In this document: piece after piece, positions 1 through 7,558 of the stretch
Numbering within the stretch: position 1 is the stretch's first letter
How the letters are laid out: the number at the start of each line of letters is the position of its first letter
Origin: Halobacteriovorax sp.
GTDB taxonomy: Bacteria > Bdellovibrionota > Bacteriovoracia > Bacteriovoracales > Bacteriovoracaceae
Direction: 5' to 3'
NCBI GenBank assembly: GCA_024686135.1
Contig: JAIBDQ010000006.1
Span: forward strand, 1-45,905
Length of the DNA stretch: 45,905 nucleotides
Translations under genes and position numbers: made by a program
The notes under the pieces: generated by a model
Database searches by the model: none
What the model was told of the DNA's origin: nothing
The model's input: only the letters and a program-made list of their open reading frames with translations

Positions 1-71
1 TTGAAAAAGAAATCATTTCAAAATTTGAAAAAGATATCGACCTTCAAGGTGAAGAAGAAACTGCTGAATAA
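1..71 (+). CDS. rpsB: 30S ribosomal protein S2, C-terminal end (partial)
   Basis: Only the last 22 codons and the TAA stop (69-71) are inside the window. They encode a charged, glutamate-rich tail (EKEIISKFEKDIDLQGEEET then AE). The tail alone does not identify a family. The call rests on position: rpsB lies directly upstream of tsf in most bacteria, and an acidic C-terminal extension is common for S2. The 28-base gap to tsf contains only the tsf ribosome-binding site, so the two are probably cotranscribed. Confidence 0.75.
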   Translation, partial: EKEIISKFEKDIDLQGEEETAE

Positions 72-99
72 TTAACTATTTTTTAAAGAGGATATAGAT

Positions 100-972
100 A
101 TGGCAATTACTGCTGCTGCTGTAAAAGAACTAAGAGAACAAACTGGTGCCGGAATGATGGCCTGTAAAGACGCCCTTAAGGAAACTAACGGGGATCTTGA
201 AGCTGCTGTCGATTACCTTCGTAAAAAAGGTTTAGCCGCTGCTCAGAAAAAGCAATCTCGTGTTGCTGCTGAAGGTGCTGTTGCAACTGTTGTTGATGGA
301 AATAATGGGGTGATCGTTGAAGTAAACTGCGAAACAGACTTTGTTTCAAAAGGTGATGACTTCCAAGGTTTCACAAAAAGTATCGCTGAATGGACACTTG
401 CGAATAAGCCAAGTGACATCAATGAGCTTAAAGACTCAAAGAGTGCTGAATCAAATGAATTAACACTTAAGTGTGGAGAGAAAGTTGATATCAGACGTTT
501 TGTTAATGTTTCTTCAGAAGGTGTTTTAGGAAGTTATAACCACGGTGGAAAGATTGGTGTTCTAGTTAACCTAAAGTCTTCTGACAAAGGTGAGAAAGTT
601 CAAGAACTAGCTAAAGACATTGCTATGCATGTTGCGGCTGCTTCTCCAAAATTTCTTAAAGCTGATGAGATCGATGAAGATTTTAAGCAAAGAGAAGCTG
701 CTATTTATAAGGCTCAACTTCTTGAAGAAGGAAAGCCTGAGAATATGATCGACAAGATTATTATGGGTAAACTTGGAAAACTAGCTAAAGAAGTATGTCT
801 TCTTGAGCAGGCTTTCGTTAAGGATCCAGATATGAATGTTAAGAAGCTTATTGAAAGTGTTGGAAGTGATATTGAAGTTATCGCTTTTCATAAACTTAAC
901 TTAGGTGAAGGTATCGAGAAAAAAGAAGATAACCTTGCTGATGAAGTCGCTAAAATGACAGGTAAACAGTAA
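100..972 (+). CDS. tsf: Elongation factor Ts
   Basis: Guanine-nucleotide exchange factor for EF-Tu in the cytoplasm: it releases GDP so that EF-Tu can reload with GTP. The 290-residue product has the usual length. The N-terminal UBA-like domain (about residues 1-55) contains the family motif LREQTGAGMMACKDAL. The conserved core motif NCETDFVSKGDDF lies near residue 77 and contains the TDFV segment that contacts EF-Tu. The start is well supported by AAAGAGG seven to eight bases upstream of ATG. It follows rpsB and is separated from pyrH by an intrinsic terminator at 999-1037, so rpsB-tsf probably forms its own transcription unit with partial read-through. Confidence 0.98.
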   Translation: MAITAAAVKELREQTGAGMMACKDALKETNGDLEAAVDYLRKKGLAAAQKKQSRVAAEGAVATVVDGNNGVIVEVNCETDFVSKGDDFQGFTKSIAEWTLANKPSDINELKDSKSAESNELTLKCGEKVDIRRFVNVSSEGVLGSYNHGGKIGVLVNLKSSDKGEKVQELAKDIAMHVAAASPKFLKADEIDEDFKQREAAIYKAQLLEEGKPENMIDKIIMGKLGKLAKEVCLLEQAFVKDPDMNVKKLIESVGSDIEVIAFHKLNLGEGIEKKEDNLADEVAKMTGKQ

Positions 973-998
973 AAATTATTTTGATTAAATAAAACATA

Positions 999-1040
999 GG
1001 GGATTGAGCGGCAATCGTTGCATCTCAGTCCCCTTTTGTT
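999..1040 (+). terminator. Intrinsic terminator between tsf and pyrH
   Basis: A ten-base-pair stem GGGGATTGAG (999-1008) pairs with CTCAGTCCCC (1024-1033), with one G-U pair. Inside it a second short stem, GCAA/TTGC with loop TCG (1011-1021), stacks above a two-base internal loop. TTTTGTTTGT follows directly. This is a good rho-independent terminator. It ends 20 bases before the pyrH ATG, so it separates, or attenuates between, rpsB-tsf and pyrH-frr. Confidence 0.8.
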
Positions 1041-1057
1041 TGTCTACGGGAAGCTTA

Positions 1058-1768
1058 ATGAAATATAAAAGAATCCTTCTAAAATTATCTGGTGAAGCAC
1101 TTGCCGGTGGCCAAGGGGGCGGAATTTGTCCCGAAACAATTTCAAGTTTAGCAGAAGATATTAAAGCCATTCATGAGATGGGGGTCGAAATTGCACTTGT
1201 TATAGGTGGTGGGAATATTCACCGTGGAGTAGCAGGCTCGACAAAAGGTATGGACCGAACAACTTCGGATCATATGGGAATGCTCGCGACTGTTATAAAC
1301 TCTTTAGCTCTTCAAGATCACCTAGAAAGAATAGGGGTTTATACGAGAGTGGCTACAGCGATTGAGATGTCTGAAATTGCGGAACCCTATATTAGAAGAA
1401 GAGCTGTAAGGCACTTAGAAAAGAAAAGAGTGATTATTTTTGCTGCAGGAACTGGGAATCCTTATTTTACAACGGATACAGCTGCTGCTCTAAGGGCAAA
1501 TGAAATAGATGCTGAAGTCATCCTAAAGGCTACGAAAGTTGATGGTATTTACGATACTGATCCTGTTGGGAATCCTGAAGCAATTAAATATGACAAATTA
1601 AACTATATGGATGTTTTAAAGCAGGGAATAAAGGTTATGGATTCCACGGCAATATCACTTTGTATGGATAACGAATTAGATATAATTGTTTTTAATATTT
1701 TTGAAAAAGGGAATATTAAAAAAGTAGTAGAGGGTGCCTCAATTGGTACCATTGTTACTAATAATTAA
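1058..1768 (+). CDS. pyrH: UMP kinase
   Basis: Phosphorylates UMP to UDP with ATP in pyrimidine nucleotide synthesis; a cytoplasmic hexamer of the amino acid kinase family. The 236-residue product starts at ATG 1058, giving [18 protein letters not shown], the usual N-terminus. A longer frame from TTG 1004 would run through the terminator hairpin and is rejected. Visible family features are KLSGEAL near the start, IGGGNIHRG (about residues 48-56), [15 protein letters not shown], and the [19 protein letters not shown] nucleotide-binding stretch, followed by [13 protein letters not shown]. The stop lies 11 bases before frr, in the conserved pyrH-frr order. Confidence 0.97.
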   Translation: MKYKRILLKLSGEALAGGQGGGICPETISSLAEDIKAIHEMGVEIALVIGGGNIHRGVAGSTKGMDRTTSDHMGMLATVINSLALQDHLERIGVYTRVATAIEMSEIAEPYIRRRAVRHLEKKRVIIFAAGTGNPYFTTDTAAALRANEIDAEVILKATKVDGIYDTDPVGNPEAIKYDKLNYMDVLKQGIKVMDSTAISLCMDNELDIIVFNIFEKGNIKKVVEGASIGTIVTNN

Positions 1769-1779
1769 GGGAGAATATT

Positions 1780-2337
1780 GTGTTAGATCAAATTAAGCCT
1801 GTATTAGAAGAGAGTATGTCTAAAGCGATAGAATCTTTAAAACATCAGTTAACTAAAGTGAGAACTGGCCGTGCCTCGGCTAGTGTTTTAGATGGAGTTA
1901 GTGTTGATTATTACGGTTCAGCAACCCCAGTAGCCCAGGTTGGCCAGATAAGTACTCCGGAAGCAAGGCTTCTTCAGATTCAACCTTTTGATAAAACAAT
2001 GATTGCGGAAATCGAAAAAGCGATCATGGGAGCTAACCTTGGCTTAACACCTTCTAATGATGGAAACTTAATACGTATTCCTTTCCCAGCTTTGACTGAA
2101 GAGAGAAGAAAGGAACAAGTTAAAGATATTAAGAAGTTAGGTGAAGATGCCAAAATTGCAATTCGTAATGCTCGAAGAGATCAGAACGATATAGTGAAGA
2201 AAGCAGAAAAAGATAAAGCAATTGGCGAAGATGATTCAAAAAAATTCCAATCTGAAATTCAGGTAGTAACTGACAAGTTTGTTAAAGAAGTTGATGAAAT
2301 TATGACTTCAAAAGAAAGTGAGATTCTTTCAGTTTAA
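1780..2337 (+). CDS. frr: Ribosome recycling factor
   Basis: Splits post-termination 70S ribosomes together with EF-G. The 185-residue length is typical. The helical domain motif KVRTGRASASVLDGVSVDYY near residues 28-47 and the C-terminal IRNARRDQNDIVKKAEKD segment are diagnostic. Translation begins at GTG 1780, preceded by AAGGGAGA with about six bases spacing. The gene lies between pyrH and uppS; the stop is three bases before the uppS ATG, so translational coupling is likely. Confidence 0.97.
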   Translation: MLDQIKPVLEESMSKAIESLKHQLTKVRTGRASASVLDGVSVDYYGSATPVAQVGQISTPEARLLQIQPFDKTMIAEIEKAIMGANLGLTPSNDGNLIRIPFPALTEERRKEQVKDIKKLGEDAKIAIRNARRDQNDIVKKAEKDKAIGEDDSKKFQSEIQVVTDKFVKEVDEIMTSKESEILSV

Positions 2338-2340
2338 AAT

Positions 2341-3129
2341 ATGAACGAGCAATTAGAGAACCAATTCAAGCATGTTGCGATCATAATGGATGGTAATGGC
2401 CGTTGGGCTGAGGCTCGTGCACACACTAGAGTGTGGGGACATATTAGAGGAAGTCGAATCGTTTCTGAAATTGTAGAAGAAGCTGATGATTTGAATGTAG
2501 AGTCACTCACTTTATATGCATTTTCTACAGAGAATTGGAGTAGACCACTTCTTGAAGTTAAAACTTTATTTTCTCTTCTTAAAAAGTTCATTAAGAAAGA
2601 GAAAAAAAGAATTATAGCAAATGATATAAGATTTAAAGTCATGGGAGATATATCAGCACTTCCAGATGAAACGAAATCATTAATTTATGATTTAGAAGGT
2701 CTTACAAAAAATGCCAATGGGTTGAAGCTTAACTTTGCTTTTGGCTACGGTGGACGTGACGAAATTATTAAATCAGTTAACTGTTTTATAAAAAAGAACC
2801 CAGGAAAAGAGTTAACAAAAGAAGACCTGTCAGAAAACCTCCTTATCCCAGAGATCAAGGATGTTGATCTCTTGATTAGAACTGGCGGAGATATGAGGGT
2901 TTCAAACTTTTTATTATGGCAAATTGCTTATGCCGAACTGTATTTCACTGAAACAAAGTGGCCGGAATTTAAAAGGTCGGAGTTTAGAGATATTCTCTTC
3001 AAGGTGAATGAAAGAGAAAGAAGATTTGGAGCAACTAGAAAAACAGATTCCTTAGAAGAAAATGAAAGTAAAGCAGAAGAAAACTTAAGGTATATCTCAG
3101 ACTCATCTTCATCCGTGAGAGGCAACTAA
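2341..3129 (+). CDS. uppS: Undecaprenyl diphosphate synthase (cis-prenyltransferase)
   Basis: Condenses isopentenyl diphosphate units on farnesyl diphosphate to give the C55 lipid carrier for peptidoglycan and polysaccharide export. The 262-residue product shows IIMDGNGRWAE near residue 14, with the Mg-binding aspartate of the family, then WGHIRGSRIV, the STENW motif, and the C-terminal RTGGDMRVSNFLLWQIAYAE. The usual glutamate in the RTSGE-type motif is aspartate here, a mild substitution. No clear Shine-Dalgarno sequence precedes ATG 2341, which lies three bases after the frr stop. This suggests translation by reinitiation. The stop overlaps the cdsA start (TAATG). Confidence 0.95.
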   Translation: MNEQLENQFKHVAIIMDGNGRWAEARAHTRVWGHIRGSRIVSEIVEEADDLNVESLTLYAFSTENWSRPLLEVKTLFSLLKKFIKKEKKRIIANDIRFKVMGDISALPDETKSLIYDLEGLTKNANGLKLNFAFGYGGRDEIIKSVNCFIKKNPGKELTKEDLSENLLIPEIKDVDLLIRTGGDMRVSNFLLWQIAYAELYFTETKWPEFKRSEFRDILFKVNERERRFGATRKTDSLEENESKAEENLRYISDSSSSVRGN

Positions 3130-3953
3130 TGTCTAATACGGCCAAAAGAATAACTTCAGCAATTGTTCTAGTTACTATTCTTTCAATTTTAATTTATCTC
3201 GGGTCAGCACCAACTATTGGCTTTGTTTTGTTAGTAGGTGTTCTTGCTATTGATGAGATTTTTTGTAATTTGTTTAAAAATGATCGTTGGAGTTTAAACT
3301 ATTTTATTTCTCAACTTATATTTTTAGGACCAACAGTATATTTAAACTATTTGGATAATACAGTCGGCTTATTCACCGTTGTTAATAATGCGGCAGTATT
3401 ATTTAATATTCTTCTTCTTGTTTATCTCTTTTATATAAATATAGAGAGTGACTTTCTCAAGAAGTTTACTGGCAAGTTTCCATATGTTGCAGGGATCATG
3501 ATTGTACTCCCAGTAGCTTCTTTGACCTCTTTGTTGCACTATGAAAAGTGGCGCTTATTTCTAGCAGTTCTTTTAATGGTTAACTTTGGAATGGACACTG
3601 GCGCTTGGTTTTTTGGAAAGAATTTTGGAAAGCATAAACTCTGGAAGGCCGTTAGTCCCAATAAGACTATTGAGGGGTTGATTGGCGGAATGATTACGTC
3701 AGGTATTATTGGCGGAGCTTCTTGGCAGTTCTTTTTCGGACAAATGAGTATTCAACTGTTCGTTTTCTTTAGCTTTTTAGGCCTAATGTCTCAGGTTGGA
3801 GACCTTGTTCAAAGTAAAATCAAAAGGCAAGCAGAGGTAAAAGATAGCTCTTCGTTGATACCGGGACATGGCGGGGTTTATGATAGAATAGATAGTCTGA
3901 TATTCTTGGCACCGTTTTATGCGTTGGCTTTGAAGTACTTTTACTTTGGTTAA
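3129..3953 (+). CDS. cdsA: Phosphatidate cytidylyltransferase (CDP-diglyceride synthase)
   Basis: Makes CDP-diacylglycerol from phosphatidate and CTP at the inner membrane, the branch point for phospholipids. The 274-residue product has several hydrophobic helices. The C-terminal family signature is present: SPNKTIEGLIGG, then GDLVQSKIKRQAEVKDSS, then IPGHGGVYDRIDSLIF. It starts one base inside the uppS stop and ends immediately before rseP. pssA, further down the same operon, uses its product. In most genomes dxr follows cdsA; here rseP follows directly. Confidence 0.95.
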   Translation: MSNTAKRITSAIVLVTILSILIYLGSAPTIGFVLLVGVLAIDEIFCNLFKNDRWSLNYFISQLIFLGPTVYLNYLDNTVGLFTVVNNAAVLFNILLLVYLFYINIESDFLKKFTGKFPYVAGIMIVLPVASLTSLLHYEKWRLFLAVLLMVNFGMDTGAWFFGKNFGKHKLWKAVSPNKTIEGLIGGMITSGIIGGASWQFFFGQMSIQLFVFFSFLGLMSQVGDLVQSKIKRQAEVKDSSSLIPGHGGVYDRIDSLIFLAPFYALALKYFYFG

Positions 3954-5528
3954 ATGATGCTTGAACCTATTTTAATTTTTATAATTTTCCTTGGACCTTT
4001 AGTTTTCTTTCATGAGCTAGGTCACTTCTTTTTCGCTCGATTATTTGGTGTAAGGGTGGAAGTCTTTTCTATTGGTTTTGGTCCAAAAATTTTGAAATAT
4101 AAAAAAGGCGATACTGAGTATGCTTGGTCACTTATTCCATTAGGTGGCTACGTAAAAATGTTTGGAGACAATCCATTACTAAAAGATGAGATTCCTGAAG
4201 AGGACAGAAAGTATACTTTTACTCACAAGAATAAATGGCAAAGATTTTGGATTGTTATGGGTGGACCATTAGCAAACTTTATATTGGCCTACTTTATTTT
4301 CTATTGCCTATTAGTTGCTGGAGAAAGAATTCCTGAAATTAGAATCGGCGTTTTAGATAAAACGAATATCTTGTACGAGAAAGGTTTTCGCTCTGGTGAC
4401 GTTATTAAAAAAGTAAAAGGGAAACCTGTATACAATCCAAGTGATGTAATAGTCGAAGGCCAGGCTGAGATATCAGGCGTGGTCGTGAACAGAGATGGAA
4501 GTGAAGTAACTATTCCATCGGCTGTGACAGGAGAGGATTTTCAAAAATCATTTGCTAAATCTCCTCTAATGAGAGCACCTGTTGTTGTAGGTAATAACGG
4601 AACTCGTTTTGCCATTAGTTTTGATCCTAATAAAGTTAACTGGAATAAGTCTTTAGACCAATTTAATGACGATAAAAGAACGGAATTATTCCTTTACTCT
4701 ATTAAAAAGGACGCCACTGTAAAAAAAGGTGATTCCTATGCAATGCTTACAACTGAGAAAGCATATTCAAATAGATTAGAGATTGATCCAGTTAAAGATA
4801 AGATTTTACAGCTTAGAGAACGTGGCTTTTATCCAGCAGACCTTATGGTAAAAAGCGTGAACATGAAGTCACCCGCTGACAAGGCAGGGCTTAGGGAAGG
4901 CAATGTCATTCTAGGTGTTAATGGAGAAGATCTAAACTCTTTTTACGATCTTAGGAATGCAATTGATAAAGCAAAAGAAGGACCTGTTGCGATTAGTGTA
5001 ATGGCGGAAGGTAAAATAAGAGAGATTAATGTAACTCCAGACATAAAAGAATCAAATGGAAAAAAGATAAAGTTAATTGGTGTTTATAGCGCAGGTGTTT
5101 TTCAGGGGATTAGATTTTTTCATACAAACTCACGGGGTTTAATTAATTCTCTTTATTATGCTTTTCCTAGAACCTGGGAAAGTATTGTAAAAACTTTCGA
5201 TGGGTTTAAAAAGCTGATCACCGCAGAAGTTTCAGCTAAGAATATTGGAGGACCGCTCGCTATTGGGAAAGTTGCGACCGATTCTTTTAATACAAGCTTT
5301 TCTTACTTCTTTCAGTTAATGGCTTTGATTTCTATCAACCTTGGAATTATTAACTTATTCCCGATACCCGTTCTAGATGGTGGACATATTATGTTTATCT
5401 TTTTAGAGATCCTTAATGGCGGACCTGTATCTAGAAGGAAAATGGAAATTGCTCAACAGTTAGGCTTGTCACTTCTTTTAATGTTGATGATAGGTGCACT
5501 ATATAATGATGTTGTAAGATTTTTCTAA
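3954..5528 (+). CDS. rseP: RseP-type site-2 intramembrane zinc metalloprotease
   Basis: Membrane-embedded protease that typically cuts anti-sigma factors and remnant signal peptides. The 524-residue product is longer than the common size of about 450. The zinc motif HELGH is at residues 20-24 in the first helix, followed by GGYVKMFGDNP. A periplasmic region with one clear PDZ domain (MKSPADKAGLREGNVILGVNG, given here as MKSPADKAGLREG then NVILGVNG, near residue 303) and a probable more degenerate first PDZ (from about residue 120) lies between the membrane halves. The third zinc ligand is in NLFPIPVLDGGH near residue 462. Two tandem ATGs (3954, 3957) follow the cdsA stop directly. The substrate cannot be told from sequence. 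Confidence 0.95.
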   Translation: MMLEPILIFIIFLGPLVFFHELGHFFFARLFGVRVEVFSIGFGPKILKYKKGDTEYAWSLIPLGGYVKMFGDNPLLKDEIPEEDRKYTFTHKNKWQRFWIVMGGPLANFILAYFIFYCLLVAGERIPEIRIGVLDKTNILYEKGFRSGDVIKKVKGKPVYNPSDVIVEGQAEISGVVVNRDGSEVTIPSAVTGEDFQKSFAKSPLMRAPVVVGNNGTRFAISFDPNKVNWNKSLDQFNDDKRTELFLYSIKKDATVKKGDSYAMLTTEKAYSNRLEIDPVKDKILQLRERGFYPADLMVKSVNMKSPADKAGLREGNVILGVNGEDLNSFYDLRNAIDKAKEGPVAISVMAEGKIREINVTPDIKESNGKKIKLIGVYSAGVFQGIRFFHTNSRGLINSLYYAFPRTWESIVKTFDGFKKLITAEVSAKNIGGPLAIGKVATDSFNTSFSYFFQLMALISINLGIINLFPIPVLDGGHIMFIFLEILNGGPVSRRKMEIAQQLGLSLLLMLMIGALYNDVVRFF

Positions 5529-5531
5529 ACT

Positions 5532-5999
5532 ATGGGCTATTCATTATTTATAGATTCATCCGATAATTTGACCCTTGGACTCCTTAATGAGCAGTTGGAA
5601 TGGGTTGAATTTAAAACTATGGCCAGTAGGAAAAGCTCCGGCGTATTTCATGGCCTTGTCGAAGAGTTATTAAGCTCAAAGAATACAGATATTTTCAATT
5701 TAGATCGTGTCTTTTATGCTGCCGGACCAGGTTCTTACACTGGTATAAGATTGGTAGAAGGCTTTAGCCAAATTCTTAGATGGAGAGGGGTGAAAACGAA
5801 CTCCTTTTATTTATTTGAAATACCCAAAATGTTGGGAGAGAAATCTGGTATTTGGGTATCAGAGGCTTATAAGGGAGAACTGTTCTTATATCATTGGGAT
5901 GGTGAAACTACGTCGACGAAATTACTTAAAAAAGAAGACGCATTAACTTATTTGAATGATAAAAATGAAACTTTGTACTCGTTGAATAAGATCGAATAA
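5532..5999 (+). CDS. tsaB: TsaB (YeaZ), tRNA t6A partner protein, shortened by an in-frame stop
   Basis: Noncatalytic partner of TsaD in threonylcarbamoyladenosine (t6A) tRNA modification. The N-terminal ASKHA-like part (LFIDSSDNLTLGLL) and the diagnostic AAGPGSYTGIRL near residue 63 are intact. The frame ends after 155 residues, against about 200-230 for the family. The same frame stays open for another 50 codons after TAA 5997-5999 and ends in TGA 6150-6152, which overlaps the GTG start of the next gene as GTGA. That extension contains RDPFYYRS, which resembles the normal TsaB tail. So the gene looks broken by one nonsense codon, or needs read-through, or the base is a sequencing error. Confidence 0.85.
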   Translation: MGYSLFIDSSDNLTLGLLNEQLEWVEFKTMASRKSSGVFHGLVEELLSSKNTDIFNLDRVFYAAGPGSYTGIRLVEGFSQILRWRGVKTNSFYLFEIPKMLGEKSGIWVSEAYKGELFLYHWDGETTSTKLLKKEDALTYLNDKNETLYSLNKIE

Positions 6000-6152
6000 A
6001 TAAATTCAAAATTAATTTTAAGCTTACTTGAAAAAAGTCCAAAAGATGTATTTTCTAATATTAAAGAAAGGGACTTAATACGTGATCCTTTTTATTATAG
6101 ATCTATTGAGAATGAATTTACTAAACCTAAAATTGTGAAAGGTCGATTGTGA
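6000..6152 (+). pseudogene. Detached in-frame 3' part of tsaB
   Basis: Fifty sense codons in the same frame as tsaB follow its TAA without another stop. The translation runs from INSKLILSLLEKSPKDVF through RDLIRDPFYYRSIENEF to KIVKGRL. The RDPFYYRS stretch corresponds to the conserved PxYLR-like end of TsaB proteins. The final TGA overlaps the next gene's GTG by the 4-base GTGA arrangement typical of coupled genes, which indicates this was the original end of tsaB. There is no start codon with a good ribosome-binding site of its own. Confidence 0.7.
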
Positions 6153-6799
6153 GACTCTTTTATCTGAATAGATTAATTCACTTTATATTTTTATCTGTAT
6201 TATTTTTTACACTTCTTATTGGTTTATACCTCGTGGCACTACCTGTGCTAATTATTTATCTTACCTCTTTATATCTATTCAGAAGAAAGAGAGGGGTTTT
6301 CAAAGAGAACCCAAGCATTACGGAAGGCGTTTTATATGCTCCCTCAAATGGTAAGGTTACTAGAGTAAGGCCAGGGGTCGTGCATCCTAAATTGGGTGAG
6401 GGATTGACGGAAATTCTCGTTCGACTTCCATGGAATGCGGAGTACGGTATATATCTTCCATTTACAAGTGAAGTTAAAGATCTTCATGCCATGAAAGGAA
6501 GGGATTTTTTCCGATTTTCTAAACTCGAAAACACCAATATCGTAGACCGTGCAGGAGTCTTTATGTCTCTTGAGAGTCAAAAAGGTGATGAAATTGGTCT
6601 ACAACTTCTTAAGTGCCCAACTGGTCTGTGGCCTGAGATAAAAGCCATGCCAGGCGACAGAGGTAAAAGACAAGCGAATATCGGATTATTACCATTTGGT
6701 GGTACTCTAGCCTTATATATACCTGAGAAATATGAGATACTTGTTCAGGAAGGACAAGAAGTCGTTGCCGGAGAATCTTTGATCGCCGGGCAGCAGTAA
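6149..6799 (+). CDS. Phosphatidylserine decarboxylase-family protein lacking the catalytic residues
   Basis: The 216-residue product has the layout of the short (archaeal-type) Psd proteins: an N-terminal hydrophobic hairpin (about residues 12-44), an arginine-rich turn, then the decarboxylase fold ending in EGQEVVAGESLIAG. The residues that make the enzyme work are changed. The serine of the GST self-cleavage site that becomes the pyruvoyl group is glycine (PFGGTLALYIP, Gly185). The PADG aspartate is asparagine (APSNGKV, Asn67). The DxH region reads LPWNAEYGIYLP, without histidine. It starts at GTG 6149 overlapping the tsaB-frame TGA and precedes pssA, the usual psd partner. Family membership is likely; decarboxylase activity is not. 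A lipoyl-like barrel protein is the alternative. Confidence 0.75.
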   Translation: MRLFYLNRLIHFIFLSVLFFTLLIGLYLVALPVLIIYLTSLYLFRRKRGVFKENPSITEGVLYAPSNGKVTRVRPGVVHPKLGEGLTEILVRLPWNAEYGIYLPFTSEVKDLHAMKGRDFFRFSKLENTNIVDRAGVFMSLESQKGDEIGLQLLKCPTGLWPEIKAMPGDRGKRQANIGLLPFGGTLALYIPEKYEILVQEGQEVVAGESLIAGQQ

Positions 6800-6814
6800 C
6801 ACTCGGATTTATCA

Positions 6815-7558
6815 ATGGTTGATTCAAAGAAATTAGCATTTTTTCTTCCTAATACTTTTACAGCATTAAATATGGCCTGTGGTTTTGCTTCAATTATGAT
6901 GAGCTACCAGGGTGAGTTTTATAAAGGTTGCCTCATATTAATTTTAGGTGCCATCTTTGATTCGGTTGATGGTCGAGTTGCTAGAATGACTGGAACTCAA
7001 TCAAGTTTTGGTGAGCAGTTTGATTCACTTAGTGACTTGATCTCTTTTGGGATGGCACCAGCCTTCTTGGTGTATAACCAGTTTCTTACGAATATGGGTA
7101 GACTTGGTTATGTGGTCGCTTTTATTTATGTTCTTTGTGGCGCTCTAAGGCTAGCAAGATTTAATGCCAATATTGATCGAGTAAGTTCTGACTTTTTCCA
7201 GGGATTACCTATTCCAGGAGCTGCCCTTGCTGTAATTGGTTATGTTCTTTTTAGTATCGAGTTTCCCGAGCTCATCGAATTTAAGATAGTTGCTGCCGTA
7301 TATACAGTCTTTTATGCCTTACTTATGATTTCTAATATTCCATTCTTTTCATTTAAAAACTCAGAGTTAGTTAAAAAGAATAAAAAATTAGCATTAGTGA
7401 TTATATTCTTATTGTTAACATTGATCTTTTTATATGATCAATTGATGATGGCCATTATTATGGGTCTTTATGTCTTTGCTTCTTTAATTTATTTCTTCAA
7501 AGTGAGAGGTAGACTAGATGAAATTTTCAATTGGACTAGTGATGAGCAAGAATCATAA
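6815..7558 (+). CDS. pssA: CDP-diacylglycerol-serine O-phosphatidyltransferase
   Basis: Transfers the phosphatidyl group from CDP-diacylglycerol to serine, giving phosphatidylserine, the precursor of phosphatidylethanolamine. The 247-residue membrane protein carries the CDP-alcohol phosphotransferase signature DGx2ARx8Gx3Dx3D as DGRVARMTGTQSSFGEQFD followed by SLSD (about residues 50-72). The start region FLPNTFTALNMACGFASI is typical of the Bacillus/proteobacterial type II enzyme. It lies 15 bases after the psd-like gene, with only a weak ribosome-binding site. CdsA, upstream in the operon, provides its substrate. Confidence 0.93.
   Translation: MVDSKKLAFFLPNTFTALNMACGFASIMMSYQGEFYKGCLILILGAIFDSVDGRVARMTGTQSSFGEQFDSLSDLISFGMAPAFLVYNQFLTNMGRLGYVVAFIYVLCGALRLARFNANIDRVSSDFFQGLPIPGAALAVIGYVLFSIEFPELIEFKIVAAVYTVFYALLMISNIPFFSFKNSELVKKNKKLALVIIFLLLTLIFLYDQLMMAIIMGLYVFASLIYFFKVRGRLDEIFNWTSDEQES

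Noticed and set aside
1004-1057. Longer pyrH frame from TTG 1004
   Set aside because: It would translate through the intrinsic terminator hairpin and has no binding site; ATG 1058 gives the normal N-terminus.
5997-5999. Selenocysteine or pyrrolysine recoding at the tsaB stop
   Set aside because: The codon is TAA, not TGA or TAG, and no structured element follows; mutation, error or simple read-through is more likely.
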